The notes under the pieces were generated by a model. That model searched no databases and was not told where the DNA came from. It worked only from the letters and a program-made list of their open reading frames with translations. The translations under genes and the position numbers were made by a program. A DNA stretch of 64,000 nt from Microvirga sp052115485 (GTDB lineage: Bacteria > Pseudomonadota > Alphaproteobacteria > Rhizobiales > Beijerinckiaceae), in the NCBI RefSeq assembly GCF_052115485.1, contig NZ_JBFRGU010000002.1, positions 1 through 64,000 of the forward strand. Reading direction: 5' to 3'. Of the stretch, positions 33,019 through 42,222 are shown in pieces; positions within the stretch are counted from its first letter, which is position 1; the number at the start of each line of letters is the position of its first letter.

Positions 33019-34593
33019 TCACGCGAACCAGAAGTCGTTCGCCGCCAGATGCGTTACGCCGAGCACGGTGATGTCGTTATTCGCATCGAAGCGAATGACG
33101 CTGTTGCCGTCGACGATATCGATGGTCAGGTCGGTGAAGGCATGAATTCCGATCAGAGACAGCGCCTTCAGGTCGATCTTGTCCTTGTCCGTTTCGAACC
33201 CGACCTTGTCGTGACCGTTCTGTGGAGAGAAGACGAACGTGTCGGCGTCCCGTCCGCCGAACATGCTGTCGTCTCCGGTGCCGCCGATAAGCGTGTCTTT
33301 CCCGGAACCTCCATTAAGAACATTCCCCGAGCCACCGACGACTTTGAGCAGGTCATTGCCGGCGCCGCCAAAGAGGAAGCTCGAACCGGCATCGGAATCG
33401 GGTGAGACGGTCGCCACCAGAACGTCGTTGCCGCAACCGCCACTCAGGCGGTTTTCCGCAACGGAGCCCTCGTGAGAGCTGAGATCTGTCGCAGTGAGGG
33501 AAAGGAAAGCCGAGAGATGGTCGTCACCAGTCCCACCTTTCAGGATATTTTGCACGTCAAACAAAGGCCCCTCGAAACCGGGAGGCGGAAAGGCGCCGCG
33601 TGCATTTGCCGTGAGGCTGGCGCTCATCCAGTCGTCTCCCTGACCTCCCTTCAGGAGGTTTTCGGCTTTGACGAATCCTCCGGACGCGGTGGATGTCGCC
33701 TTCAGGTGGTCCTCGCCTCGTCCGCCATCCAGAAAATTGGAGACATCGGAGACCGTGTTTCCAACAACGCCGACTTGGGTTGCCTCCAGGCTGTCGTTAC
33801 CGTTTCCACCCCATAATTCGTTGATCCCGATCGGGGTTTTCGAGTTGGAATTCGTCTCGTTGAAGGCTCGCAGGACATCGTCACCGTTTCCCCCATTAAG
33901 GGAATTCGACACCAGTTTGGTGAAGATGGAGGTGCCCGTGGCCGTAGCGTCCAAAATGTCGTTGCCTTCGCCACCGGTGAGGACATTCGTGGCTGTGGCT
34001 TCCCCTCCATCAAACTCCGTTTTGGCTGTCGCGGTGATCCGGTCGTTTCCGCCGCCACCGTCGACGACATTCGACATCAGGTTGTTGCCGAGAGCTCCGT
34101 GCCCATCCGCAATGGCATCGATGGTGTCGTCGCCGCCACCGCCGAAAATGACGTTTTTCAATATCACATTGGCGAGGACGCCTTGGGCCAGATTCGCCAC
34201 GGCCTTGATCGTGTCGCTGCCGGGGCCTCCGTCGAGAAAGATTTCTACTGTCTGATCCGCCTGCAGAGGGAAGGTGACTCCTCCCTGAAGTGTCACCGTC
34301 GCATCGAGAGTGTCGTTGCCAGCGCCGCCGATCTGGACGGCGAGCCCGTGTACAGGATTGTCGCCTTGCAACGGAACGACGACGGTTGTCGTCAACTTGT
34401 CATTACCCTTGTCGCCGACGAGCGCGGTTCGATTGAATGTGCTGGAGAGATCGTCATTACCCGCAAGCCCGAATACGACATCGCCCTCCGCGCCAGCACT
34501 GAGTGTATCGTTGTGTTTGGTGCCGATGATCGTGTTGTTGATGGGTTCGATAAGAGAAAGCCAACCAGACCGTTGATTATCTATGGCCGCCAT
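33019..34593 (-). CDS. RTX calcium-binding repeat protein
   Basis: 524 codons from the ATG at 34593, with AAGGAG upstream. There is no signal peptide, as expected for type I secretion. At least ten GGxGxDxLxA nonapeptides are seen, but most occur singly, 30-45 residues apart, with Ala/Thr/Ser-rich linkers; only the last three (about residues 400-460) are in tandem. The C-terminal 60 residues (NGHDKVGFETDKDKIDLKAL) look like a type I secretion signal region. No enzymatic domain and no ABC/HlyD exporter genes are nearby. Likely a secreted Ca-binding surface protein. Confidence 0.85.
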   Translation of the reverse strand: MAAIDNQRSGWLSLIEPINNTIIGTKHNDTLSAGAEGDVVFGLAGNDDLSSTFNRTALVGDKGNDKLTTTVVVPLQGDNPVHGLAVQIGGAGNDTLDATVTLQGGVTFPLQADQTVEIFLDGGPGSDTIKAVANLAQGVLANVILKNVIFGGGGDDTIDAIADGHGALGNNLMSNVVDGGGGNDRITATAKTEFDGGEATATNVLTGGEGNDILDATATGTSIFTKLVSNSLNGGNGDDVLRAFNETNSNSKTPIGINELWGGNGNDSLEATQVGVVGNTVSDVSNFLDGGRGEDHLKATSTASGGFVKAENLLKGGQGDDWMSASLTANARGAFPPPGFEGPLFDVQNILKGGTGDDHLSAFLSLTATDLSSHEGSVAENRLSGGCGNDVLVATVSPDSDAGSSFLFGGAGNDLLKVVGGSGNVLNGGSGKDTLIGGTGDDSMFGGRDADTFVFSPQNGHDKVGFETDKDKIDLKALSLIGIHAFTDLTIDIVDGNSVIRFDANNDITVLGVTHLAANDFWFA

Positions 34594-34926
34594 TTTCAAA
34601 TCTCCTTGGCAAAATATCGAAAAGCCCGCGAAAAACGTCGATGCTTTTGCCGGACAACAAGGTCGGTCCGGGAAAGCGCTGTGAAGTTACGATTCATTTC
34701 AAACGCACGGTCACGATTGCGGGTTGCATACCCATTTCGGGTATTTGCGGCGGGCTGGCGTGTCGCCGATCCTTTCGACCAGAGAGATTTTTCCCACGCG
34801 GTGTAAACCGACCGGGTATCGGGCAGGATAAGAGTCTGTTCTCGGCCACAATTCAGCGTCGAAAAAAATCGCAAAAAGACCGCGCGGAGAGGCGCGGTCC
34901 TGCGAATAATCCCGTTTGGCGACGCC
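34594..34926. other. Intergenic region between RTX gene and ivd
   Basis: 333 bases without a supportable gene. It holds the RTX gene leader, a small hairpin ATACCC/GGGTAT (34728-34744) and the ivd terminator (34878-34899). No convincing promoter was found by eye. Confidence 0.5.
34878..34899 (-). terminator. Terminator of ivd
   Basis: GACCGCGC (34878-34885) pairs with GCGCGGTC (34892-34899). Read on the minus strand it runs into CTTTTTGC, 27 bases past the ivd stop. Confidence 0.85.
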
Positions 34927-36099
34927 TTAGACGGTCTTTTCGAAAAGCTCGCGTCCGATCAGCATGCGGCGAATTTCGCTCGTCCCTGCGCCGATCTCAT
35001 AGAGCTTAGCGTCGCGCAACAGGCGGCCGGTCGGGTAATCGTTGATGTATCCATTGCCGCCGAGGAGCTGGATGGCGTCTAGTGCGCATTGCGTAGCTTT
35101 TTCGGCGGCGTAGAGGATCGCGCCCGCCGCATCCTCGCGGGTCGTCTCATGGCGGTCGCAGGCCTTTGCGACGGCATAGACATAGGCCCTGCAGGCATTC
35201 ATCGTCACGTACATGTCCGCGACCTTGCCTTGCACGAGCTGGAATTGGCCAATGGGCTGGCCAAACTGTTTGCGCTCATGGACGTATGGCAGGACGATAT
35301 CCATGCAGGCTTGCATGATGCCGAGCGGGCCTGCCGCGAGCACAGCGCGCTCGTAGTCGAGGCCGGACATGAGCACGCTCACGCCCTTGCCGACGCTGCC
35401 GAGCACGTTTTCCTCGGGCACTTCGCAATCCTCGAAGACGAGTTCGCAGGTGTCGGAGCCGCGCATGCCGAGCTTGTCGAGCTTCTGGTGCGTCGAGAAA
35501 CCCTTGAAGCCCTTCTCGATGATGAAGGCGGTCATGCCGCGCGGACCGGCGTCCATATCGGTCTTGGCGTAAACCACCAGCGTCTCCGCAATGGGGCCGT
35601 TGGTGATCCACATCTTGTTGCCGTTGAGCACGTAGCGATCCCCGCGCTTGTCGGCACGTGTGCGCATGGAGACGACATCGGAACCCGCACCCGGTTCCGA
35701 CATGGCGAGCGCGCCTACATGCTCACCGGAGACGAGCTTCGGCAGATAACGCTGCTTCTGTGCCTCGCTGCCGTTGCGGCGGATCTGGTTGATGCACAAA
35801 TTCGAATGCGCGCCGTAGGAAAGACCCACGGAGGCGGAAGCACGGGAGATTTCCTCCATGGCGATCACATGCTCGAGGTAACCCAACCCCGAACCGCCGA
35901 ACTCCTCCTCGACGGTGATCCCGTGGAGTCCAAGCTCCCCCATCTGGGGCCAGAGATCGCGCGGGAACTGATTGGTCCGGTCGATCTCCTCGGCGCGGGG
36001 CGCGATCTTCTCCTGAGCGAAGCCGCTCACGACTTCACGGATGGCGTCTGCTGTCTCGCCGAGATCGAAATTCAGTTGATGGGCCGTATTCCTGATCAT
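34927..36099 (-). CDS. ivd: Isovaleryl-CoA dehydrogenase
   Basis: 390 codons from the ATG at 36099, with GGAGGAA just upstream. Acyl-CoA dehydrogenase fold with FAD motifs AMSEPGAGSDV and MWITNGPIAE and the C-terminal YEIGAGTSEIRRMLIGREL. The catalytic base is E250 in GLDYERAVLAAGP, the internal position characteristic of isovaleryl-CoA dehydrogenase rather than the C-terminal position of most relatives. It acts in leucine breakdown, upstream of methylcrotonyl-CoA carboxylase, whose beta gene is at 40615. Confidence 0.93.
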   Translation of the reverse strand: MIRNTAHQLNFDLGETADAIREVVSGFAQEKIAPRAEEIDRTNQFPRDLWPQMGELGLHGITVEEEFGGSGLGYLEHVIAMEEISRASASVGLSYGAHSNLCINQIRRNGSEAQKQRYLPKLVSGEHVGALAMSEPGAGSDVVSMRTRADKRGDRYVLNGNKMWITNGPIAETLVVYAKTDMDAGPRGMTAFIIEKGFKGFSTHQKLDKLGMRGSDTCELVFEDCEVPEENVLGSVGKGVSVLMSGLDYERAVLAAGPLGIMQACMDIVLPYVHERKQFGQPIGQFQLVQGKVADMYVTMNACRAYVYAVAKACDRHETTREDAAGAILYAAEKATQCALDAIQLLGGNGYINDYPTGRLLRDAKLYEIGAGTSEIRRMLIGRELFEKTV

Positions 36100-36259
36100 G
36101 CATTCCTCCAACCCCGCTCGCCGATACGCAAGTGCGACGCCGCGACGGGGGATTTATTGTTATGGAGAAGCATTTTGGTCAGCAGTGCTGCCATTTTCAA
36201 GCTGTCGTCGGAAGAAAAGATGAGCTCAAGGACCTACTCACCGTCCGAGCAACAAAAAG

Positions 36260-36287
36260 GGGCTCCCTTCTTGCGAATAGGGAGCCC
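36260..36287 (-). terminator. Terminator of the GH25 gene
   Basis: GGGCTCCC (36260-36267) and GGGAGCCC (36280-36287) form a perfect 8-base stem; on the minus strand it is followed by CTTTTTG. Confidence 0.85.
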
Positions 36288-36313
36288 ATCAGCGTTCAAG
36301 TGTTAGCGCCTGA

Positions 36314-37213
36314 CTACTCGTCGACCGTCGCCGTCATCGTGCCTTTATCGATGGCGCGGCAGATGCCGAGGGGCTGGAGGCGTCGATGGTCGCGGGGGTC
36401 GCAGGCGCTGGCGATGAACATGTTCCACTGGTTGTCGGTACCGTAGAACGTGTTGCGGTCCACGTTGCCCGCGACGCCGGGCACGCGGCCTGTGGTCGTA
36501 AACTGCCAGAAGGTCCAGCGGCGGTCGGCGTAGCGCTCCTGAGGCTCGGCGGCGGTGCTGCGGATCCAATAGGGATAGTCGTTGAACTCGCCTTCCAGAA
36601 TTTCCTTATGGAAAGTGATGTCGGTGTAGATGATCGGACGCTTGCCGGTATGAGCTTCCATCTCGCGCAGGAGCACGTTGATCATGGACAGCGCCTGCTC
36701 GCGCGGAACCTTCTTCGGGCAGTTCACCGACTCGCCGTTCCACTCCACGTCGAGAACCGGGGGGAGGGCTTCCGGATCTTGTGGGACGTTGCGCTTGAAC
36801 CAGGCGGCCTGCTCATGGGCAGGGCGGCACCAATAGACGAAGTGATACGCGCCGCGCTGCACTCCGGCGCGCTTGGCGCCCCACCAGTTCTCCAGGAACT
36901 TGTCGTCCAGGTGGTCGCCGCCTTCCGTCGCCTTGATGAACGCGAATTTCGTGCCGGCACCACGCAAAGCGGCCCAGTCGACCGTACCCTGCCACTTGGA
37001 GATATCGACGCCGTGAATCGGTAGCGAATGGGCTGTCGCCACGCCCGCATGGGGCCGCGCATCGCCCTTCGTCGGATAACGGCTCGATGGGCTCACCGCG
37101 CAGGACGCCAACCCGATGGAAAGGGAAGCGACAGCGCCAAAGCGGACCCAGTTCAGAAAACGGGGAAGCTTTTGAGACTTCGAACGGCGGGTGGTGCGGC
37201 GGCGAGTTGTCAT
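36314..37213 (-). CDS. GH25-family muramidase lipoprotein
   Basis: 299 codons from the ATG at 37213; a TTG 24 bases upstream is possible and the ribosome-binding site is weak for both. A very basic N-terminus (TTRRRTTRRSKSQK) precedes a hydrophobic segment and lipobox LASC, so Cys38 is probably lipidated. The GH25 domain follows: HGVDISKWQG (D70), then the catalytic pair D155 and E157 in VLDVEW. It would cleave peptidoglycan between MurNAc and GlcNAc from the periplasmic face. Terminator at 36260-36287. Confidence 0.9.
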   Translation of the reverse strand: MTTRRRTTRRSKSQKLPRFLNWVRFGAVASLSIGLASCAVSPSSRYPTKGDARPHAGVATAHSLPIHGVDISKWQGTVDWAALRGAGTKFAFIKATEGGDHLDDKFLENWWGAKRAGVQRGAYHFVYWCRPAHEQAAWFKRNVPQDPEALPPVLDVEWNGESVNCPKKVPREQALSMINVLLREMEAHTGKRPIIYTDITFHKEILEGEFNDYPYWIRSTAAEPQERYADRRWTFWQFTTTGRVPGVAGNVDRNTFYGTDNQWNMFIASACDPRDHRRLQPLGICRAIDKGTMTATVDE

Positions 37214-37322
37214 CGTCGGGACCGTGATACGCAACAAAACTATTGCATCACAAATGCCCTAATGTCGTTAACAGATTGTTGAGACCTTCGTCGAAGAGCG
37301 AAGATTCTGGTGGAACGAGCGC

Positions 37323-37428
37323 TTTAAAGTTTGATCGTTTCAAATTGAAACAGGATCAACTCTCGATTCTTTTGATGCGCATGATCCGGGAGAACAACCG
37401 GTTTCCACTTGTTCTGATCATGCTCTAA
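37323..37428. repeat. RIME-like two-hairpin intergenic repeat, full copy
   Basis: Same layout as 31284-31388: AAGTTTGATCGTTTC...GAAACAGGATCAACT, then GCATGATCC...AACAACCGGTTTCCACTTGTT...GATCATGC, ending TCTAAAG. The mgtE stop codon (CTA, 37425-37427) is inside its right end. Confidence 0.85.
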
Positions 37429-38849
37429 AGCCCGAACCAGAACGTCGCGATGCCGAGAAAAGCAAAGAAACCGACGATATCGGTGATGCTGGTGACAAAC
37501 GGTCCTGAAGAAACGGCGGGATCGACACCGAACTTGTTGAGCGCCAGCGGCACCAGAATTCCGCCAAGGGCCGCGAAGAGGAGGACTGTCATCAGCGCCA
37601 TGCCGATGACGAGGCCGAGTTGAGCCGTCTGGAACCAGGTGGCTGCAATCGTTCCCATGATGACGGCGAAGGCGAGACCATTGAGAATGCCGACCAAGGC
37701 TTCCCGCCGGATAATGCGCCAGGCATTGGCGCGACCGAGCTCACGGGTGGCGAGCGCGCGCACCGCGACCGTCATCGTCTGCGTGCCGGCATTGCCGCCC
37801 ATGGAGGCGACGATGGGCATCAGGATCGCGAGCGCCACCATGTGTTGAAGGGAGTCTTCGAAGAGACGGATCACGTTCGCTGCGACCAGCGCAGTGCACA
37901 TGTTGGCGAAGAGCCATGGGAAGCGGCTTCTCTGCGTATAGAGGACTGTGTCGGAGAGTTCTTCCTCCGAGTTCACGCCGCCGAGCGCCTTGATGTCGGC
38001 ATCCGCTTCCTCTTCGAGAACATCGAGGATGTCGTCGACCATGATCGCGCCGACAAGGCGGTTCTCTTCATCCACAACGGCCGCGGAGACGAGGTTGTAG
38101 CGCTCGAAGAGACGCGCGACTTCCTCCTGATGTTCGGTCGCCTCCACGCGATCCGGCTCGTCATCCATGATCTCCTCAATGGTGACGGGCCGTTTGCTGC
38201 GGAGCAGACGATCGAGGGCGACCGCACCGAGAAGGTGGCCGGACGGATCGATGACGAAGATTTCGTAGAACGTCTCCGGCAGATCGGTCGTCTCGCGCAT
38301 GAAGTCGATGGTCTGACCGATAGTCCAGAACGGCGGGACGGCGATGAACTCCGTCTGCATGCGCCGTCCGGCGCTCTCTTCCGGGTAGTCGAGGGTGCGC
38401 TGTAGCGCGACGCGCTCGATGGCTGGGAGCTTTTCGAGAACTTCGGCCTTATCCTCGTCGTCCAAGCTCTCGAGGATAACGACCGCGTCGTCGGAATCGA
38501 GGGCGCGCATGCCCTCGACGACAGTTTGTGTCTCAAGTTCTTCGAGGATTTCTTCTCGGACGGAATCGTCGACTTCGGTGAGCGCCGTAAAGTCGAAGGC
38601 GGAGCCTAGAAGTTCGATGACTCGAGGACGATCTTCCGGTTCCAGCGCTTCGAGCAGAGCGCCGAGGTCCGACTCGTGGAAATCCTCGACGAGCCTGCGC
38701 AGCCGCTCGGAATCGCCCACCTCGATGGCCCGGGTGACGTCGGCGACGAAGGCTGGATTAATTTCACCTTCTTCGTCCCTGAAGATCAGGGCCTCGGTCT
38801 CTTCACCCGTGGGCGTCGAGAGCAGCGTCTGATCTTCGACGTCCTGCAT
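37425..38849 (-). CDS. mgtE: Magnesium transporter MgtE
   Basis: 474 codons. Order: acidic N-domain of MgtE repeats (about 30-150, LVEDFHESDLGALLEALEPE), two CBS domains (about 155-280, FVIDPSGHLLGAVALDRLL), a plug helix, and five membrane helices in the last 170 residues (MPIVASMGGNAGTQTMTVAVR). MgtE is a Mg-gated channel, the cytosolic domains sensing Mg. The last codon is followed directly by a stop from the adjoining repeat. Confidence 0.95.
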   Translation of the reverse strand: MQDVEDQTLLSTPTGEETEALIFRDEEGEINPAFVADVTRAIEVGDSERLRRLVEDFHESDLGALLEALEPEDRPRVIELLGSAFDFTALTEVDDSVREEILEELETQTVVEGMRALDSDDAVVILESLDDEDKAEVLEKLPAIERVALQRTLDYPEESAGRRMQTEFIAVPPFWTIGQTIDFMRETTDLPETFYEIFVIDPSGHLLGAVALDRLLRSKRPVTIEEIMDDEPDRVEATEHQEEVARLFERYNLVSAAVVDEENRLVGAIMVDDILDVLEEEADADIKALGGVNSEEELSDTVLYTQRSRFPWLFANMCTALVAANVIRLFEDSLQHMVALAILMPIVASMGGNAGTQTMTVAVRALATRELGRANAWRIIRREALVGILNGLAFAVIMGTIAATWFQTAQLGLVIGMALMTVLLFAALGGILVPLALNKFGVDPAVSSGPFVTSITDIVGFFAFLGIATFWFGL

Positions 38850-39000
38850 GGGCCAAATCCTTTAGGGGTGAGTCACGTTTCTTTTAGGCGCGCTCGATGA
38901 CAGGGACAATGCGGTAAATGCGAGGCGGGCGAAGTGTTCGGCCCGGCAATCCTCGCGCAGGCGTCGATACCACTAGCGGCATGAATTTCAGATAACAAAA

Positions 39001-39020
39001 AAGGCCCCCGAAGGAGCCTT
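39001..39020 (-). terminator. Terminator of tRNA-Leu
   Basis: Minus strand AAGGCTCC, TTCG loop, GGGGGCCTT, then TTTTTT. It lies 30 bases past the tRNA 3' end. Confidence 0.85.
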
Positions 39021-39050
39021 CTTGTAATGCCCGAAGGCATTGCGAACGTT

Positions 39051-39135
39051 TGGTGCGGCCAAGAGGACTCGAACCTCCACGGGTCTCCCCGCTACCACCT
39101 CAAGGTAGTGCGTCTACCAATTCCGCCATGGCCGC
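39051..39135 (-). tRNA. tRNA-Leu (anticodon GAG)
   Basis: 85 bases including encoded CCA (39053-39051). Acceptor GCGGCCA pairs with TGGCCGC; the T arm carries GGTTCGAGTCC; the anticodon loop TTGAGGT gives GAG, reading CUC and CUU. The long variable arm (about GCGGGGAGACCCGT) is as expected for class II tRNA-Leu. Confidence 0.96.
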
Positions 39136-39174
39136 GGAACGTAAGCTCGTCAGGCGTTCCCCGACGAGGCGGAG

Positions 39175-39203
39175 GCTTTAGCAGATGGTTTGTGGCATCA
39201 CAA
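39175..39203 (-). promoter_or_regulatory. Candidate tRNA-Leu promoter
   Basis: Minus strand TTGTGA (39203-39198), 17 bases, TAAAGC (39180-39175), about 40 bases before the mature tRNA 5' end. Confidence 0.4.
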
Positions 39204-39415
39204 GCCTTAGCGCCGAGGATATTGAAAAATGTTCCGCAATCTCGCTGCATTAAAATTTATTCCCATATAAAACAGAGGCTTATGCAGTCGCGTTCGGGCG
39301 CGTAATGCAATATGATGACCTTCGACATGAGGGTCGCTCGGCTGATAAATGCGTATTCCTCAACGAGACGGATTCGGTCTCTTCCTCATCCTCCAGCCAG
39401 ATATGGTGAAGCCCG

Positions 39416-40159
39416 GTGATCGAGCGCGCTACATTGGAGAGCCACTTTTTTTCTCAAGAAGGCGATGCGTCGGTCGAGTGGATGGTGACGGACGGGCTCG
39501 TCGGCTACGAAGAGGCAGTGGCCTTCATGGAGGCGCGCGCTGCGGCCATCGCGGATGGAACTGCGCGGGAGCTGGTTTGGCTGGTGGAGCATCCGCCGCT
39601 CTATACCGCCGGAACCTCCGCCAATGCGGCAGATCTGATCCAACCGGATCGTTTTCCTGTCTACGAGACGGGCCGGGGAGGGCAGTACACCTATCACGGC
39701 CCCGGTCAGCGTGTGGCTTATATCATGCTCGACCTCAAACGCCGGACGCCAGATTTGCGCCGGTATGTGGCGGCCCTTGAAGCCTGGCTGATCGCGACGC
39801 TCGATTCCTTCAACATTCGCGGCGAGCGGCGCGAGGACCGGGTCGGCGTCTGGGTCCGCAGACCCGACAAAGGGGAGCGGGCCGAGGATAAGATCGCCGC
39901 CATCGGCATTCGCGTCCGTCGTTGGGTGACGTTTCACGGGATCAGCCTCAATGTGGAGCCGGACCTGGCCCACTTTTCGGGAATCGTGCCGTGCGGCGTC
40001 ACGCAATATGGGGTCACGAGCCTTGTGGATCTCGGCATTCCCGTGACCATGCTCGAGGTCGATGCGATCATGCGCGGCCGTTTCGAGGAGATTTTCGGCG
40101 AGACGGTTCAGATTTACGGGGAGAAACAGGCGGGGCGCGCCTTGGCAGGGCACAACTGA
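39416..40159 (+). CDS. lipB: Octanoyl-ACP:protein N-octanoyltransferase
   Basis: 247 codons from GTG 39416. ATG 39482 is an alternative, but the conserved VEWMVTDGLV begins before it. The BPL/LplA fold shows the HPPLYTAGTS and YTYHGPGQRVAY blocks. The catalytic Lys is K159 (EDKIAAIGI) and the catalytic Cys is C193 in CGVTQYGVTSL. It moves octanoate from ACP to lipoyl domains for lipoate synthesis. Upstream 39204-39415 is AT-rich without a gene. Confidence 0.93.
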   Translation: MIERATLESHFFSQEGDASVEWMVTDGLVGYEEAVAFMEARAAAIADGTARELVWLVEHPPLYTAGTSANAADLIQPDRFPVYETGRGGQYTYHGPGQRVAYIMLDLKRRTPDLRRYVAALEAWLIATLDSFNIRGERREDRVGVWVRRPDKGERAEDKIAAIGIRVRRWVTFHGISLNVEPDLAHFSGIVPCGVTQYGVTSLVDLGIPVTMLEVDAIMRGRFEEIFGETVQIYGEKQAGRALAGHN

Positions 40160-40231
40160 GGGGCGAGGCTTCTCCCCAATTGAAGTTCGTGCTCTATGCT
40201 AACCTAGACAATGAACAATGCGGGTCTTGAA

Positions 40232-40555
40232 ATGCAACGCGCTCTTCTCGCCTCCTTCATCGCTTTGTCCACCGCCGCTTGCGGTTCTTATCCGACGCCT
40301 CACCAACTGATCCATGTGGTCGATTCGCCAGCCGATGTTCGCGCCTGTACGCGCCTCGGCGACGTAAGCCCGGTCCTGTCGACGACGCCGGGCTTCGACG
40401 ATGCCCTATGGGAAATGAAGGAGACCGTGATCGCGCTCGGCGGGACGCATCTTTACCTTGAGCCCATCTCCCAACGATGGTCCTTCGTACGGGGTGTTGC
40501 CTATGGGTGCCCCCAGGGGCCGCTGTCCGCAGGATTTGTCCGGGCAAAGGGCTGA
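40232..40555 (+). CDS. Small putative lipoprotein (DUF4156-like)
   Basis: 107 codons from ATG 40232; ATG 40211 is also possible and neither has a clear ribosome-binding site. A short signal peptide ends STAAC, giving a lipidated Cys17. The mature part contains DVRACTRLGDVSPV, a LGGTHLYLEP block and GVAYGCP, a pattern like RcsF/DUF4156 outer-membrane lipoproteins with paired cysteines. The family link is tentative. Confidence 0.72.
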   Translation: MQRALLASFIALSTAACGSYPTPHQLIHVVDSPADVRACTRLGDVSPVLSTTPGFDDALWEMKETVIALGGTHLYLEPISQRWSFVRGVAYGCPQGPLSAGFVRAKG

Positions 40556-40614
40556 CCGGAGGGCGAAGGAGCGGAATCGCTACGCCCGATGAATAAGACG
40601 AGAGGAAACGCCGA

Positions 40615-42222
40615 GTGCCTGTGATTGCCACATCCGTCGATCTGAAATCGGAGGCGGCCGAGGCCAATCGTGCCTCGTGGACAACCTTGACGAACGACCT
40701 TCAGGCAAAGCGCGCGGAAGTCGCCGCAGGTGGCCCAGCAAAGGCGCGCGAGCGGCATCTGGCGCGGGGCAAGCTTTTGCCGCGCGAGCGCGTGATGCGT
40801 CTTCTCGATCCCGGCGCGCCGTTTCTGGAGCTGGGTTCGCTCGCCGCGCACGGGATGTATGAGGACGCGATTCACGGAGCCGGGCTGATCACCGGCATCG
40901 GGCGCGTCGAAGGTCGCGAGGTCATGGTCGTCTGTAACGATTCGACGATCAAAGGTGGCACCTATTATCCGATGACGGTGAAGAAGCACCTTCGTGCGCA
41001 AGAGATTGCCCGCGAGAACCGTCTGCCGTGCATCTACCTCGTCGATTCAGGCGGTGCGAACCTGCCGCATCAGACCGAGGTTTTTCCGGACAAAGAGCAT
41101 TTCGGACGGATCTTCTACAACCAGGCGACTTTGTCTTCGCTCGGAATCCCACAGATCGCCTGCGTGATGGGCTCCTGCACAGCGGGCGGCGCTTATGTTC
41201 CGGCCATGTCGGACGAGACGGTCATTGTGCGCAAACAGGGCACCATTTTCCTCGGCGGCCCGCCGCTGGTGAAGGCGGCAACCGGCGAGGTCGTTACCGC
41301 AGAAGATCTTGGTGGCGCGGATGTTCATGCGCGCCAATCGGGCGTCGCGGATCATTATGCGACCGACGATTACCACGCGCTGTCCATCGTCCGCCGCATC
41401 GTCGGGACGCTGAACAGCCGCAAGCTCGTCGACATCGATCTCGCGGAGCCGGTCGAGCCGAAATATGCGATCGAGGATCTCGACGCGATCGTGCCTACGG
41501 ATCTCAAGAAGCAATACGATATCCGCGAAGTGATCGCGCGTCTGGTCGACGGTTCCGAATTCGACGAATTCAAGCGTCTCTACGGCACAACTCTTGTGAC
41601 CGGTTTCGCGCGGATCTGGGGGATGCCGGTCGGCATCATCGGCAATAACGGCATCCTGTTTTCCGAGAGCGCCTTGAAAGGCGCGCACTTCATCGAATTG
41701 TGCTGCCAACGACGCATCCCGCTGCTCTTCCTGCAGAACATTTCGGGCTTCATGGTCGGCCGCCAATACGAGGCGGGCGGCATTGCCAAGGACGGCGCGA
41801 AGCTCGTGACAGCGGTCGCCTGCGCTCAGGTGCCGAAGGTGACACTGCTCGTCGGCGGCTCCTTCGGGGCGGGCAATTATGGCATGTGCGGACGCGCCTA
41901 TTCTCCGCGCTTCCTCTTCACCTGGCCGAACTCGCGCATCTCCGTCATGGGGGGCGAGCAGGCGGCGAGCGTTCTCGCCACCGTGCGGCGCGACAATATC
42001 GAGGCCGAGGGCAAGAACTGGAGCGCTGAGGAGGAGGAAGCCTTCAAGGCGCCGATCCGCCAGAATTACGAGGAGGAGGGCAGCCCGTACCACGCCACGG
42101 CCCGCCTCTGGGACGATGGCATCATCCTCCCCTCCGAGACGCGACGCGTTCTGGCGCTGGCCTTCTCGGCGGCACTCAACGCGCCCGTGCCCGAGACGAA
42201 GTTCGGCGTGTTCCGGATGTGA
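40615..42222 (+). CDS. mccB: Methylcrotonyl-CoA carboxylase, carboxyltransferase (beta) subunit
   Basis: 535 codons from GTG 40615, with GAGGAAA upstream; the length equals typical MccB. Marks are CNDSTIKGGTYYPMTVKKH, LVDSGGANLPHQTEVFPDKE, GSCTAGGAYVPAMSDE and the C-terminal FGAGNYGMCGRAYSPRFLF, which separate it from PccB. It acts after isovaleryl-CoA dehydrogenase in leucine breakdown. Its biotinylated MccA partner is not found in the window; a separate PccA is at 27065. Confidence 0.92.
   Translation: MPVIATSVDLKSEAAEANRASWTTLTNDLQAKRAEVAAGGPAKARERHLARGKLLPRERVMRLLDPGAPFLELGSLAAHGMYEDAIHGAGLITGIGRVEGREVMVVCNDSTIKGGTYYPMTVKKHLRAQEIARENRLPCIYLVDSGGANLPHQTEVFPDKEHFGRIFYNQATLSSLGIPQIACVMGSCTAGGAYVPAMSDETVIVRKQGTIFLGGPPLVKAATGEVVTAEDLGGADVHARQSGVADHYATDDYHALSIVRRIVGTLNSRKLVDIDLAEPVEPKYAIEDLDAIVPTDLKKQYDIREVIARLVDGSEFDEFKRLYGTTLVTGFARIWGMPVGIIGNNGILFSESALKGAHFIELCCQRRIPLLFLQNISGFMVGRQYEAGGIAKDGAKLVTAVACAQVPKVTLLVGGSFGAGNYGMCGRAYSPRFLFTWPNSRISVMGGEQAASVLATVRRDNIEAEGKNWSAEEEEAFKAPIRQNYEEEGSPYHATARLWDDGIILPSETRRVLALAFSAALNAPVPETKFGVFRM

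Noticed and set aside
33668..34255. 195-codon plus-strand frame opposite the RTX gene
   Set aside because: Pro/Ser-rich antisense of the Gly/Asp repeats; a by-product of the repeat codons.
35089..36306. 405-codon plus-strand frame opposite ivd
   Set aside because: Shadow of ivd; translation is His/Asp/Leu-rich without a domain.
36132..36446. 104-codon plus-strand frame between ivd and the GH25 gene
   Set aside because: It runs through a terminator hairpin and into the antisense of the GH25 gene; no ribosome-binding site or similarity.
37429..39050. Magnesium riboswitch upstream of mgtE
   Set aside because: The upstream region 38850-39000 lacks the long conserved M-box pattern I would expect, and this riboswitch class is mainly found outside alphaproteobacteria.
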